Source of the DNA: an uncultured Clostridia bacterium
GTDB lineage: Bacteria > Bacillota > Clostridia > Christensenellales > Aristaeellaceae
NCBI GenBank assembly: GCA_934647235.1
Contig: CAKUFG010000027.1
Span: forward strand, 1-39,223
Direction of reading: 5' to 3'
DNA: 39,223 bases
Below are positions 16,576-25,103 of the stretch, piece by piece. Position numbers and translations under genes: made by a program. Under the pieces are notes generated by a model that saw nothing but the letters and a program-made list of their open reading frames with translations, was not told the origin of the DNA and did no database searches. Each line of letters starts with the position of its first letter. Position 1 is the first letter of the stretch.

Positions 16576-16606
16576 TGGATAGCCGCAATCATATGGAGGG
16601 TGCGCC

Positions 16607-18109
16607 ATGCCATTGGAATATGCAAGCAATGCCGCGCTGACAGGCGATTTTGACGAAAAGGTGCAGCTGATATCCGATACCCTGCGCCGGCCGGTGTGCG
16701 AGGATGCGGTGCTGCGCCGCTTTCGCGTGCTGGGACGGCGCGCGGCGCTGTTTTACATCGACGGCATGGCGGACGATAACAAGCTGCTGCGCGGGGTGAT
16801 CGCGCCCTGTCAGCAGGCGCGGGATATGGAATGGAGCCAGGATACGCTGCTGGGCGAGATCCTGTCCATTGCCAGCGCCACGCCCACCACGCGCCTGCCC
16901 ACGGCCATCGGCAGCCTGATGAACGGCGACGCGCTGCTGCTGTGCGAGGAGATTGACGGAGCCATCGCCCTGGATGCAAAGGGCTTTGCCAAGCGCGGCA
17001 TCCAGCAGACCACGGGCGAGCTGGTGGTGCAAGGGCCGCAGGAGGCGTTTTCGGAATCGCTGCGCGATAACGTGGTGCTGCTGCGGCGCATGATGCGCAC
17101 GCCCGCGCTGGTCAGCGAGGCGGCAAGCGTGGGCTCGCGCGTGCCTGCGCGCGTGTGCATCCTGTATCTGGACGGCGTGGCGCGCAAGGAGAATATCGAT
17201 GAGATCAAGCGCCGCCTGGACGGCTGCAATGTGGATTATGTATCCTCCCTGGGCATGCTGGAGCAGCTGTTGGAGGACAGCCCCTATTCGCTGCTGCCGC
17301 AGATTGTCACCACCGAGCGGCCCGATCGCGCGGTCAGCTTTCTGCTGAGCGGGCAGATTCTGCTGGGCCTTGAAAACGCCCCGCAGATGCTGTCCATGCC
17401 CATGAACATGGCCGAGCTCTTTCACGCGCCAGACGATTCCTCGCTGCGCTGGCAGTACGGGGCGTTTTTGCGCCTGCTGCGCATGCTGGGTCTATTGCTG
17501 GCGCTGCTGGTGCCGCCCATGTTTGTGGCGCTGACCAACTTTCACACCGAGGGCATGCCCCTGCCGCTGCTGACCAGCGTGCAGGAGGCGCAATCGCATG
17601 TGCCCATCGGCGTGTTCCCGGCCACCATCGGCATGCTGATCATCTTCAGCCTGATCAACGAGGCCTGCACGCGCGTGCCCTCCATGATGGGCGGCAGCCT
17701 GGGCGTGGTCAGCGCGCTGATCCTGGGTCAGGCCGCGGCGGAGGCCGATCTGGTCAGCCCGCTGCTGATTGTGCTGGTGGCGCTCAGCGGCCTGGGCAGC
17801 TTTGTGATGCCCGATTATACCTCGTCCATCGCCCTGCGCATTGCGCAACTGGCGCTGGTGGTGGCGGCGGGGCTGGCGGGGTACTTTGGCCTGGTGCTGT
17901 GCCTGCTGATCCTGATGCTGCACATCTTTGCGCAAACCAGCCTGGGCGCGCCCCTGTGCGCGCCCTTTGCCCCGCGCCGCGCGCGCAATCCCGATCTGGC
18001 GCTGCGCATGCCTGTGTGGCGGCAGCGGCTGCGGGGATATCTGAGCAATCCGGCCGCCATGCTGCGAAGCCGCGGGCGGATGCGCGCCTGGGAGAAAAAG
18101 GATGAATAA
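16607..18109 (+). CDS. gerKA: Spore germinant receptor subunit A (GerA/GerK family)
   Basis: 500-residue A subunit of a Ger-type germinant receptor in the spore inner membrane. The N-terminal half is soluble and charged (about residues 1-280), including the family pattern VQGPQEAFSESLRDNVVLLRRMM and RVCILYLDGVA; the second half has several hydrophobic segments (about 290-460) with a typical PPMFVALTNFHTEGMP turn, followed by a basic tail. Length and arrangement match GerAA/GerKA (PF03323). It acts with the B and C subunits to sense a germinant and start germination; the germinant cannot be predicted. ATG 16607 follows GGAGGG at 16596. First gene of a three-gene operon; its stop overlaps the next start by 8 bp. 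Confidence 0.95.
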   Translation: MPLEYASNAALTGDFDEKVQLISDTLRRPVCEDAVLRRFRVLGRRAALFYIDGMADDNKLLRGVIAPCQQARDMEWSQDTLLGEILSIASATPTTRLPTAIGSLMNGDALLLCEEIDGAIALDAKGFAKRGIQQTTGELVVQGPQEAFSESLRDNVVLLRRMMRTPALVSEAASVGSRVPARVCILYLDGVARKENIDEIKRRLDGCNVDYVSSLGMLEQLLEDSPYSLLPQIVTTERPDRAVSFLLSGQILLGLENAPQMLSMPMNMAELFHAPDDSSLRWQYGAFLRLLRMLGLLLALLVPPMFVALTNFHTEGMPLPLLTSVQEAQSHVPIGVFPATIGMLIIFSLINEACTRVPSMMGGSLGVVSALILGQAAAEADLVSPLLIVLVALSGLGSFVMPDYTSSIALRIAQLALVVAAGLAGYFGLVLCLLILMLHIFAQTSLGAPLCAPFAPRRARNPDLALRMPVWRQRLRGYLSNPAAMLRSRGRMRAWEKKDE

Positions 18110-19208
18110 GCTGTTTCAAACCGCAACGCCGGTGCACGATGAAAAGCAATCCGACCTGAGCCGCCGTGCCGACCATATGCACGAGGGAGCCATCATGCTG
18201 GGCATGACAGTGTTTTCGCAGCTATTGGCCTTTTCGGCGCTGTATATGCTGCCTGCCGCAGCCACCAGTGCCTGGTGGGGCGCGCTGCTGCTGATCGTCC
18301 CCGCGCTGCTGCTGTGGGGCTTTGGCATGCTGGCTGCGCGCGGCATGCCGCAAAACGCCTTTGAGCGCGCGCCATACCGGGTGATTGCGGGCGCGCTGGC
18401 GGTGCTGTTCCTCAGCGATATGGCGGTGGATCTGCTGGCGATGATCGAGCTGACCTGCGCGTTTATCCTGCCGGGCACGCCGCGCTTCTGGCTGGCCATG
18501 ATCGCCGCCGTCGCGGTGGGCGTCGGCACGCCCTATAAAGCGACTGACGCGGCCTCGCGCACAGCGCGGTTCCTGCGGTGGTTCTTTATCGGGTCGTTTG
18601 TGTTCTGCGCCGCCACGGTAATGCCGCAGGGCGAGACGGGGTATCTGTTTCCCTGGGCAGGCTACGGCGTGCGGCACACCCTGCGCTGCGCGGCGCTGGG
18701 CGGCGGGGGCTGCTGGACGGCGGCGGTGCTGCCGCTGTTTTCGCATGCCGAGCCGCGTCAGGCGGCGCGCCGGGCGCGCACCTGGCTGCCGCTGCTGGTG
18801 GCGGTATTCATGATCGCGCTGCTGCTGCTGTGCTGCGCCTATGTGCTGCCCGCCACATCGTTGAGCGGGCGCTGGGGCTTTGCCCTGCGGCTGCAGATGC
18901 TGATGAACATCAGCCCCAGCACCCTGGCCTGGTCGCTGATGCTGATCACCGAGCTGCTGCTGTTCCTGGTGGCCTTTGCGGGCTCGGGCAGCTTTCTGTG
19001 CGCGTGCGTCAAGCGCGCGGCAAAGCTGCGCGTGCCGCTGCTGCCCTTTGCCGTATTGTGCGTGCCGCTGGCGCTGATTGGTGCGGATCGTGCGGAGGAG
19101 GCGCTGATGGCTGTCCTGCCGCTGCGCTATCCCATCGCCGTGCTGCTGGTGGGGATGATATTGATTTTTAACGCTTTTGCGCGCAAAAAGGAGGGGAAAG
19201 CCGCATGA
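18102..19208 (+). CDS. gerKB: Spore germinant receptor subunit B, permease-like
   Basis: 368-residue integral membrane protein with about ten hydrophobic segments, in the position and size expected of a GerAB/GerKB subunit (PF03845, related to amino-acid permeases of the APC fold). The N-terminal ADHMHEGAIMLGMTVFSQLL replaces the usual start of TM1; later segments include ALAVLFLSDMAVDLLAMIEL. In known receptors this subunit holds the germinant-binding pocket. The sequence seems relatively divergent and I rely on membrane pattern and synteny as well as on family resemblance. AAAAAGG precedes ATG 18102, which overlaps the end of gerKA; the stop overlaps the gerKC start by an ATGA. Confidence 0.88.
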   Translation: MNKLFQTATPVHDEKQSDLSRRADHMHEGAIMLGMTVFSQLLAFSALYMLPAAATSAWWGALLLIVPALLLWGFGMLAARGMPQNAFERAPYRVIAGALAVLFLSDMAVDLLAMIELTCAFILPGTPRFWLAMIAAVAVGVGTPYKATDAASRTARFLRWFFIGSFVFCAATVMPQGETGYLFPWAGYGVRHTLRCAALGGGGCWTAAVLPLFSHAEPRQAARRARTWLPLLVAVFMIALLLLCCAYVLPATSLSGRWGFALRLQMLMNISPSTLAWSLMLITELLLFLVAFAGSGSFLCACVKRAAKLRVPLLPFAVLCVPLALIGADRAEEALMAVLPLRYPIAVLLVGMILIFNAFARKKEGKAA

Positions 19209-20341
19209 AACGGGCGCTTTGCGCGCTTTTGTGCGCGCTGCTGCCGCTGCTGTGCGGCTGCTCGGACGGGCTGGATTTAAGCCTGATGATCATCTCCATG
19301 GGCGTGGATGTGACCGAAAACGGCGTGGTTGTCACCATCAAGGCGCCCGATTACACGGGAAAATCCGCTGCGGGTCAGGATGATGGCGGCGGGCAGGAAT
19401 ACCTGACGCTGAGCGCCGCCGGCGTGGATTGGCCGCACGCCCTGGCCGCGCTGAGCGGCTCCACCCCGCGCGCGCTGCGCTTCAGCCAGCTGCGCGAGGT
19501 GGTGATCAGCCTGGATTCCCTGCAGACCGTCCGCCTGCAGGATATGCTCTCCCAGGTTGGGCAGCTGCAAAATATCCGCTCCCAGGCTGTGCTGGTGCTG
19601 TGCCGGGACGACGCGCGCACGTTTCTGCAGCAGCAGCAGCCGCAGATCGGCAAGCGGCTGAGCAAATATCTGGATGCGACGCTGGAAAACTACGACCAGC
19701 AGGGATATATTCCCTCCACCACGCTGGCCGCCGTGCTGCGCGATCTGAGCGGCTCGTGGCGCGCCCCGCTGATTACTTATGCGTCCCTGAACGTATATGA
19801 CAACCTGGACGCGCCGCAGCCCGGCCAGCCGCTGGATGTGGAAAGCGGCGAGCTGCCCCGCCAGGGCGCGTCCACGGCGGAGTACGTGGGCGGCGTGGCC
19901 ATCGGCCCGGACGGGGATTATACCATCCTGACGGGGTACGAGGTGCAGCTGTATCACCTGATCATCGGCGAACCGCAATCGCTGTTCTTTGCCTTTGGCG
20001 ATCGTTATTACAGCGCCAAATGGAAAAAGCCGCACCGCCTGCGCATTGAAGAAAAGGGCAGCCGCAGCGTATTGACGCTGGAGCTGCCCGTGATCATCGA
20101 GTATTCCATTTTCAGCGGCGAGCCGGAAGCCGGCGTGACAGCCTTTTTAGAGGCCGAGATCAGCGGCCTGATGCACAAGCTGCAAAGCGTGGATTGCGAC
20201 GCGCTGGGCTTTGGCAGCGTGGCCGCGCGGCGCTTTGCCACCCTGTATGAGTGGAACGCCTATGGCTGGCATGACCGCTACCGCGAGGCGGACATTGTGG
20301 TGGAGGTCAAGGCGCAGATGCGGCAGGCGGGGCGGCTGTAA
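19205..20341 (+). CDS. gerKC: Spore germinant receptor subunit C, lipoprotein
   Basis: 378-residue lipoprotein of the GerAC/GerKC family (PF05504). The signal peptide ends in a lipobox LCGC with the acylated Cys near residue 19. The LSLMIISMGVDVTENGVVVT segment is the usual GerAC opening, and the C-terminal domain includes the SGLMHKLQ and conserved-aspartate region. It sits on the outer face of the spore inner membrane with the A and B subunits. The start overlaps gerKB (ATGA), with AAGGAGG just upstream. The 3' end overlaps the convergent chorismate mutase-aroE-aroK gene by 35 bp, with no terminator between them. Confidence 0.93.
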   Translation: MKRALCALLCALLPLLCGCSDGLDLSLMIISMGVDVTENGVVVTIKAPDYTGKSAAGQDDGGGQEYLTLSAAGVDWPHALAALSGSTPRALRFSQLREVVISLDSLQTVRLQDMLSQVGQLQNIRSQAVLVLCRDDARTFLQQQQPQIGKRLSKYLDATLENYDQQGYIPSTTLAAVLRDLSGSWRAPLITYASLNVYDNLDAPQPGQPLDVESGELPRQGASTAEYVGGVAIGPDGDYTILTGYEVQLYHLIIGEPQSLFFAFGDRYYSAKWKKPHRLRIEEKGSRSVLTLELPVIIEYSIFSGEPEAGVTAFLEAEISGLMHKLQSVDCDALGFGSVAARRFATLYEWNAYGWHDRYREADIVVEVKAQMRQAGRL

Positions 20342-21812
20342 CGGCCGCCTGATAGCGTGCGGCGATTTCACGCGCGCAATCTTCAATGCTGCCATTGTTG
20401 GATACAATGATATCCGCGCAGGCGGCATACAGCGGCGCGCGCTGATCGTACAGCGCCTGCAGGCTGGGGCAGCTCTGGGAGATGGGACGCCCCGCCAGCG
20501 GCAGCGACTGCAGATCGCGCTGCACCCACACCGCCAGGCAGTTCTGCCTGAGGTGCCGGCGGTTTTCCTCCCGCAGCACGGCTCCGCCGCCTGCGGCGAT
20601 TACGCGCCCACCCTGGCTGCCTGCCTGCGCCACAGCCTGCGCCTCCAGCGCGCGGAAGGCGGCTTCACCCTGGCTTTTGAACAGCTCCGGGATGGTTTGC
20701 CCCGCGCTTTGGGCGATTTCATCGTCCGTATCGTGCAGCTCCAGCGGCAAAAGCTGCGCCAGCCTGCGCGCCAGCGTGCTCTTGCCCGCCCCCGGCATGC
20801 CGATCAGCGCAATGCCCAACCGCTGCCGAAGCAGGGCCTGATAAGCTGCATCCGCATCGGGCAGCGTGCCGGTCAGCAGCTCGCGCGCCCGCGCAGCCTG
20901 CGCGCAGAGCATATACAACCCGCCCATGGCGGGTATTTTTAATGCCTGCGCCTGCTGAATCAGCGGCGTGCGCAGGGGATTGTACACCACGTCCAGCACG
21001 CCGGACAGGGCGGGAAAATCCGAAAGCTTGAGCAAGCAGCCATCCACATTTGGATACATGCCGACCGGCGTGGCGTTGACGATCCAGCGCGCGTCGGCGT
21101 GCCTGCTTAAATTCTGATAGTTGTTTTCGCCCGTGCGGGAGATGATCACCGCCTCGCCGCCCGCGCTTTCCACCACATAGCGCGCCGTGCGCGATGTGCC
21201 GCCGCTGCCCAGAATCAGCGTTTTGCCCTGCGAAAAGTCCACGCCCGCGCGCCGCGCCAGGGCGGCAAAGCCATAGGCGTCGGTATTATCGCCATGCACG
21301 CGGCCCTCGCGGCAGATCAGCGTGTTCACGCTGCCGATGCACCGCGCGGTATCCGACAGCGTATCGCAATCGGGCAGCACCGCCTGCTTGTAGGGAATGG
21401 TCACATTGGCCAGGGCGAAATCCCGTCTTTGCATAAAATCAGGCAATTTGTCGGGCGTGATATCCCACAGCTGGTAGCCCGTATCGCCGTACAGGCCGTG
21501 CAGCTGCGGCGAGCAGCTATGCCCCAGCGGATGGCCGATCAGCCCCGTCCTGGCAAGCAGGGATTGCTGATACTCCCGGCTCAGGGCAAACAGCGTGCGG
21601 TACAGCCGCTCCATGTAGGGGGCCAGGCGCGCGCCGCACCCTGCCGCCATGCGCGCGGCCACCGCATCCTCACGGCGCTGATCCAGCACAGGCAAGCCGT
21701 TTTCGCGCTTATAGGCGGCAATCCGTGCCGCAATCTCCATGCGCCGGGCAAAGGCGGCGCTCAATTCCTGATCCGCGCGGTCGATCTCCGCGCGCAGCTC
21801 ATCCAATGCCAT
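20307..21812 (-). CDS. Trifunctional chorismate mutase / shikimate dehydrogenase / shikimate kinase fusion
   Basis: 501 residues with three enzymes in one chain. Residues 1-85 are an AroQ-type chorismate mutase helix bundle (LRAEIDRADQEL, then RMEIAARIAAYKRENGLPVLD). Residues 88-325 are shikimate dehydrogenase (GHPLGHSCSPQLH, NVTIPYK with catalytic Lys142, GDNTDAYG, LGSGGTSR, NATPVGM). Residues 332-490 are shikimate kinase with Walker A GMPGAGKS (338-345), DTDDEI and GGGAVL. The shikimate steps are consecutive, but chorismate mutase acts two steps after the kinase, committing chorismate to phenylalanine and tyrosine. The fusion follows aroC with a 14-bp overlap and ends the lysC-aro operon. 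No DAHP synthase or dehydroquinase gene is present nearby. The ATG at 21812 is used; the mutase starts at once, so no earlier start is needed. Confidence 0.92.
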   Translation of the reverse strand: MALDELRAEIDRADQELSAAFARRMEIAARIAAYKRENGLPVLDQRREDAVAARMAAGCGARLAPYMERLYRTLFALSREYQQSLLARTGLIGHPLGHSCSPQLHGLYGDTGYQLWDITPDKLPDFMQRRDFALANVTIPYKQAVLPDCDTLSDTARCIGSVNTLICREGRVHGDNTDAYGFAALARRAGVDFSQGKTLILGSGGTSRTARYVVESAGGEAVIISRTGENNYQNLSRHADARWIVNATPVGMYPNVDGCLLKLSDFPALSGVLDVVYNPLRTPLIQQAQALKIPAMGGLYMLCAQAARARELLTGTLPDADAAYQALLRQRLGIALIGMPGAGKSTLARRLAQLLPLELHDTDDEIAQSAGQTIPELFKSQGEAAFRALEAQAVAQAGSQGGRVIAAGGGAVLREENRRHLRQNCLAVWVQRDLQSLPLAGRPISQSCPSLQALYDQRAPLYAACADIIVSNNGSIEDCAREIAARYQAAVTAAPPAASAP

Positions 21813-22896
21813 CGATCAAGCCCTCCTGATACAGATCCAGCAGCGCGATGGCTGCGGCGGCTTCCACGCAGGGCACGGCGCGCAGCGCGGCACAGGGATC
21901 GTGCCGCCCAGGCACGCACAGCCGCGCGCTCTCGTGCGTTTGCAGGTTGACGCTCTCCTGCGGCAGGGCGATGGAGGGCGTGGGCTTGATGTGGCAGGTC
22001 AGCAGCAGCGGCATGCCCGTGGTCATCCCGCCCAGCACGCCGCCGTGGCGGTTAGTACGGGTGCGCACGCGGCCCGCTTCATCATAATAAAAGGCGTCGT
22101 TATGCGCGCTGCCGCGCAGGCGCGATACCGCCGCGCCCGCGCCGAACTCCACGCATTTGACGGCGGGGATGGCGTACAGCGCCTGGGACAGACGGTTTTC
22201 CATCCCGTCGAAGGGCGGCTCGCCCAGTCCGGCAGGCAGCCCCAGCGCGCACAGCTCCACCGCGCCGCCCAGGCTGTCGCCCGCATCGCGCGCCGCGTCG
22301 ATGGCGGACAGCATGCGCTCCCCGGCCTGCTCGTCCAGCGCCGCCGGGCTGCGCGCAGCCAGCAGGTCGAAAACGGCGGGGTCGGTCATCAGCGGGTCAA
22401 AGGGCGCGTCCTCTTCCTCCCCCACGCGCAATAGATGCGCGCCCAGGCGAACGCCGCGCCGGGCAAGAATCTGCAGGCACACGGCCCCGGCAAAGCACAG
22501 CGCCGCCGTCAGCCGGGCGGAATACATGCCGCCGCCGCGCAGATCGGCCTGCCCGTGAAACTTGACGCGGGCGGGGTAATCGGCGTGCATGGGGCGGGGA
22601 ATATCGCACAGCGCGTCATAATCGCGGCTGTTCGCGCCATGGTTTTCTATCACCGCGCACAGCGGCGCGCCGCAGGTATGGCCGTCCGTCAGGCCGCTGA
22701 GCACATGCGGAATATCTCTTTCCACCCGCGCGGTAGCGTGCGCCTGGCCGGGCGCGCGGCGGCGCAGAAAGGCCTGCGCCTGGTCCAGGTCAATTTCTTC
22801 GCCCGCAGGCAGCCCGTCGATCACCGCGCCGATGGCCTCGCCGTGCGACTGGCCAAACAGCGTCACCCGCACGCGCCTGCCAAATTCACAGGACAT
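21799..22896 (-). CDS. aroC: Chorismate synthase
   Basis: 365-residue enzyme converting 5-enolpyruvylshikimate-3-phosphate to chorismate with reduced FMN. Seen motifs include GQSHGEAIGAVIDGLPAG at the start, SGLTDGHTCGAP, the GNxGGxxGG-like NRHGGVLGGMTTGMPL and the C-terminal RHDPCAALRAVPCVEAA. Length matches the family. It overlaps aroA by 11 bp and the triple-fusion gene by 14 bp, implying coupled translation in the lysC-aro operon. Confidence 0.96.
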   Translation of the reverse strand: MSCEFGRRVRVTLFGQSHGEAIGAVIDGLPAGEEIDLDQAQAFLRRRAPGQAHATARVERDIPHVLSGLTDGHTCGAPLCAVIENHGANSRDYDALCDIPRPMHADYPARVKFHGQADLRGGGMYSARLTAALCFAGAVCLQILARRGVRLGAHLLRVGEEEDAPFDPLMTDPAVFDLLAARSPAALDEQAGERMLSAIDAARDAGDSLGGAVELCALGLPAGLGEPPFDGMENRLSQALYAIPAVKCVEFGAGAAVSRLRGSAHNDAFYYDEAGRVRTRTNRHGGVLGGMTTGMPLLLTCHIKPTPSIALPQESVNLQTHESARLCVPGRHDPCAALRAVPCVEAAAAIALLDLYQEGLIDGIG

Positions 22897-24031
22897 GCAT
22901 TTGCCCTCCCAATCGTTTGTAATCCGCCCAGAAGGCGGGATAGGATTTATCCACGCACTCAGCTCCGCGCAGCAGCACGCCCTGTGGACAGGCGCAGGCC
23001 GCCGCGGCCGCCGCCATGGCCATGCGATGATCGCCGTGCGCGTCGGTTTCGCCGCCCGTTAACGGCCGGGGCTGCACCAGCAGCGCATCCTCCTCAGCCA
23101 GAGCCAGGCCGCCCAGATCGCAGATCAGCCGCGCGCAGCCGGTCAGCCGGTCGCTTTCCTTATAGCGCAGCCGCCCGGCATGCGTAAAGCGCGTGGCGGC
23201 GGGCTGGAAGGCCGCCAGCACAGACAGCAGCGGCAGCAGATCTGGAATATCGGCGATATCCACCGTGCCGGGCAGCGCGCAGGCAAGCTGCGCCATGCGG
23301 CGGTCGGACTGCAGGCTGTCGTCCTTCAGCCCGCGCAGGGCGATGCGCCCGCCCAGGGCGTTGACGGCCAGCCACACGGCAGCGCCGCTCCAATCGCCCT
23401 CGGGCGCAAGCTCGTGCGCAGGCAGACGGTACGTCTGCCCGCCGGGCGCGGAAAAGCCGTCCTCCGTCCGCATACTGCGCACACCAAAGCGCCGCAGCAC
23501 ATCGCGCGTCATATCCACATAGCCTGCGCTGCGCAGGGGGGAGGTGAGGCGGATCTGGCTATCCTGCCCAAGCAGCGGCAGGGCAAAGAGCAGGCCGCTG
23601 ATGAACTGCGAGGAGATATCGCCCGGCAGCGTATAAACGCCGCCGCGCAGCGCGCCCGACAGGCTGAAGGGCAGGCAATCGCCCGATATCCGGCAGCCGT
23701 TCTCCGCCAGGGCATGCAGCAGCGCGCCCATGGGGCGGGCGGCCAGCTGATGGCTGCCCGTCATGCGCGCCCCGCCCAGCGCCGCAGCCACGGGCGTTAA
23801 AAAGCGCAGCACCGCGCCCGAATCCCCACAGTCCAGGCAGGGCTCAGGAGTGCCGAGCGCGTGCAGGCAGCGCACGCAGGCGGCGATATCGGCGCTTTGA
23901 GCGCCGTTTAGCTGCACGCGGTCGATATCCCCGGACAGCCAGGCGGCAATCAGCAGCCGCTGCGCGTCGCTCTTGGAGGGCGGCGCTGTCACCTCGCCCT
24001 GCAGCGCGGCGGACAAAAGCCGCGCGATCAT
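22886..24031 (-). CDS. aroA: 5-enolpyruvylshikimate-3-phosphate synthase (EPSP synthase)
   Basis: 381 residues, shorter than the usual 420-450. It transfers enolpyruvyl from PEP to shikimate-3-phosphate. Seen: PPSKSDAQRLLIAAWLSG (normally PGSKSxxxR), CGDSGAVLRFLTPVAA, the ARPMGALL loop, RYKESDRL and GDHRMAMA. The start is the ATG at 24031, overlapping the aroB stop by ATGA and beginning MIARLLSAALQGEV; the open frame runs further up to 24094 but that part lies inside aroB. Some shortening seems spread over loops, not a lost domain, and key active-site regions are all present. Confidence 0.94.
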   Translation of the reverse strand: MIARLLSAALQGEVTAPPSKSDAQRLLIAAWLSGDIDRVQLNGAQSADIAACVRCLHALGTPEPCLDCGDSGAVLRFLTPVAAALGGARMTGSHQLAARPMGALLHALAENGCRISGDCLPFSLSGALRGGVYTLPGDISSQFISGLLFALPLLGQDSQIRLTSPLRSAGYVDMTRDVLRRFGVRSMRTEDGFSAPGGQTYRLPAHELAPEGDWSGAAVWLAVNALGGRIALRGLKDDSLQSDRRMAQLACALPGTVDIADIPDLLPLLSVLAAFQPAATRFTHAGRLRYKESDRLTGCARLICDLGGLALAEEDALLVQPRPLTGGETDAHGDHRMAMAAAAAACACPQGVLLRGAECVDKSYPAFWADYKRLGGQMHVL

Positions 24032-25080
24032 GACTGAAACCCCAGCTGCAAAAGCGCGGGCAGATGCGTGACCGGCAGGGTGTAAAGCAGGCACTGCCCC
24101 AGCCTTTCGGGCAGCACCCAGGTGATTTCATCCCCGCGCCGCTTTTTATCGTGCATCACAAAGTCGCACAGCGCGTCCGGCCCGTAAGGGCAATGGATGG
24201 GCAGGCTGGCGGCGTTCAGCGCCTGAATGACGGCTGCAGGCACATCGGGCGCGCAGACGCCCAGCCCCTGCGCGATGCGCGCCGCCAGCACCATGCCGAT
24301 GGCCACGCACTCGCCGTGGCGAAGCTGGTAGCCGCTCAGCGCCTCGATGGCGTGCCCCGCCGTATGGCCGAAGTTCAAAAACTGCCGCTGGGTCATATCG
24401 CGCTCATCCTGGGATACAAAGCGCTCCTTGACGGCGATGTTGCGCGCTGCCAGCTCGACGTAATCCGCCGCAGGCAGACGGGTCAGGGGCAGCATTTCCG
24501 CATCGGCGATCACCGCGTGCTTGATGCACTCGGCCAGGCCGTTGGAGATTTCCCGCTCGGGCAGGGTGTCCAGCGCCGCTGTATCGCACAGCACCAGCGA
24601 CGGCTGCCAGAAGGCCCCGCAGGCGTTTTTGCGGCCGGGCAGATCGACGGCCGTCTTGCCGCCCACGCTGCTGTCCACCATGGCAAGCAGGGTGGTGGGA
24701 AGCTGCACATAGCGCACGCCGCGCAGATAGGTGGCGGCGGCAAAGCCGCACAGATCGCCCGTCACGCCCCCGCCCAGGGCGATCAGGATGTCCTTGCGCG
24801 TCAGATCGCACGCGCACAGAAAATCCAGCAGCTGCTGGTAGGTTTGCATGTTTTTGCTCTTTTCGCCATGGGGAAAGGTGAATTTGGCCGCATCAAAGCC
24901 CGCGCGATGCAGGCTTTCCAGCACCTTATCGCCGTAAAACGCGTCCACCGTATCGTCCGTTACCAGCACGGCGCGGCAGGGGGACAGCACGCGGGCAATT
25001 TCCTGCCCGGCGCAGTCAAGCAGCCCCGGCGCGATCAGCGCGTTATAGGGATGTTGGGTGCGGATGGTCAGCGTTCTCAT
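24028..25080 (-). CDS. aroB: 3-dehydroquinate synthase
   Basis: 350-residue NAD-dependent, metal-containing enzyme of step two of the shikimate pathway (DAHP to 3-dehydroquinate). Seen motifs: FPHGEKSKNMQTYQ, IALGGGVTGDLCGFAAATYLRG, LPTTLLAMVDSSVGGKTAVDLP, ECIKHAVIAD and the metal-ligand region NFGHTAGHAIEAL with RHGECVAIGM. The start is ATG 25080 with AAAGGA about 7 bp upstream; the TTG two codons earlier is less likely. It follows lysC with a 23-bp gap and overlaps aroA by ATGA. Confidence 0.96.
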   Translation of the reverse strand: MRTLTIRTQHPYNALIAPGLLDCAGQEIARVLSPCRAVLVTDDTVDAFYGDKVLESLHRAGFDAAKFTFPHGEKSKNMQTYQQLLDFLCACDLTRKDILIALGGGVTGDLCGFAAATYLRGVRYVQLPTTLLAMVDSSVGGKTAVDLPGRKNACGAFWQPSLVLCDTAALDTLPEREISNGLAECIKHAVIADAEMLPLTRLPAADYVELAARNIAVKERFVSQDERDMTQRQFLNFGHTAGHAIEALSGYQLRHGECVAIGMVLAARIAQGLGVCAPDVPAAVIQALNAASLPIHCPYGPDALCDFVMHDKKRRGDEITWVLPERLGQCLLYTLPVTHLPALLQLGFQS

Positions 25081-25103
25081 GTACAAATCCTTTCATGGAT
25101 AGC

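Larger units (their letters stand above)
15625..16606. other. Gene-free 980-bp stretch rich in inverted and dispersed repeats
   Basis: No protein-like frame was found between hemW and gerKA, which are divergent. The stretch holds a perfect 13-bp inverted repeat (15677-15705), a nested-hairpin element (15768-15892), five copies or part-copies of a dispersed 50-bp repeat (15957-16507) and the sigma-G-like promoter of gerKA (16546-16575). It looks like a landing zone for small non-coding repeats. Confidence 0.7.

Noticed and set aside
16116..16600. Short frames on both strands in the hemW-gerKA gap
   Set aside because: They run through the dispersed hairpin repeats and differ between copies; no protein-like composition or ribosome site.
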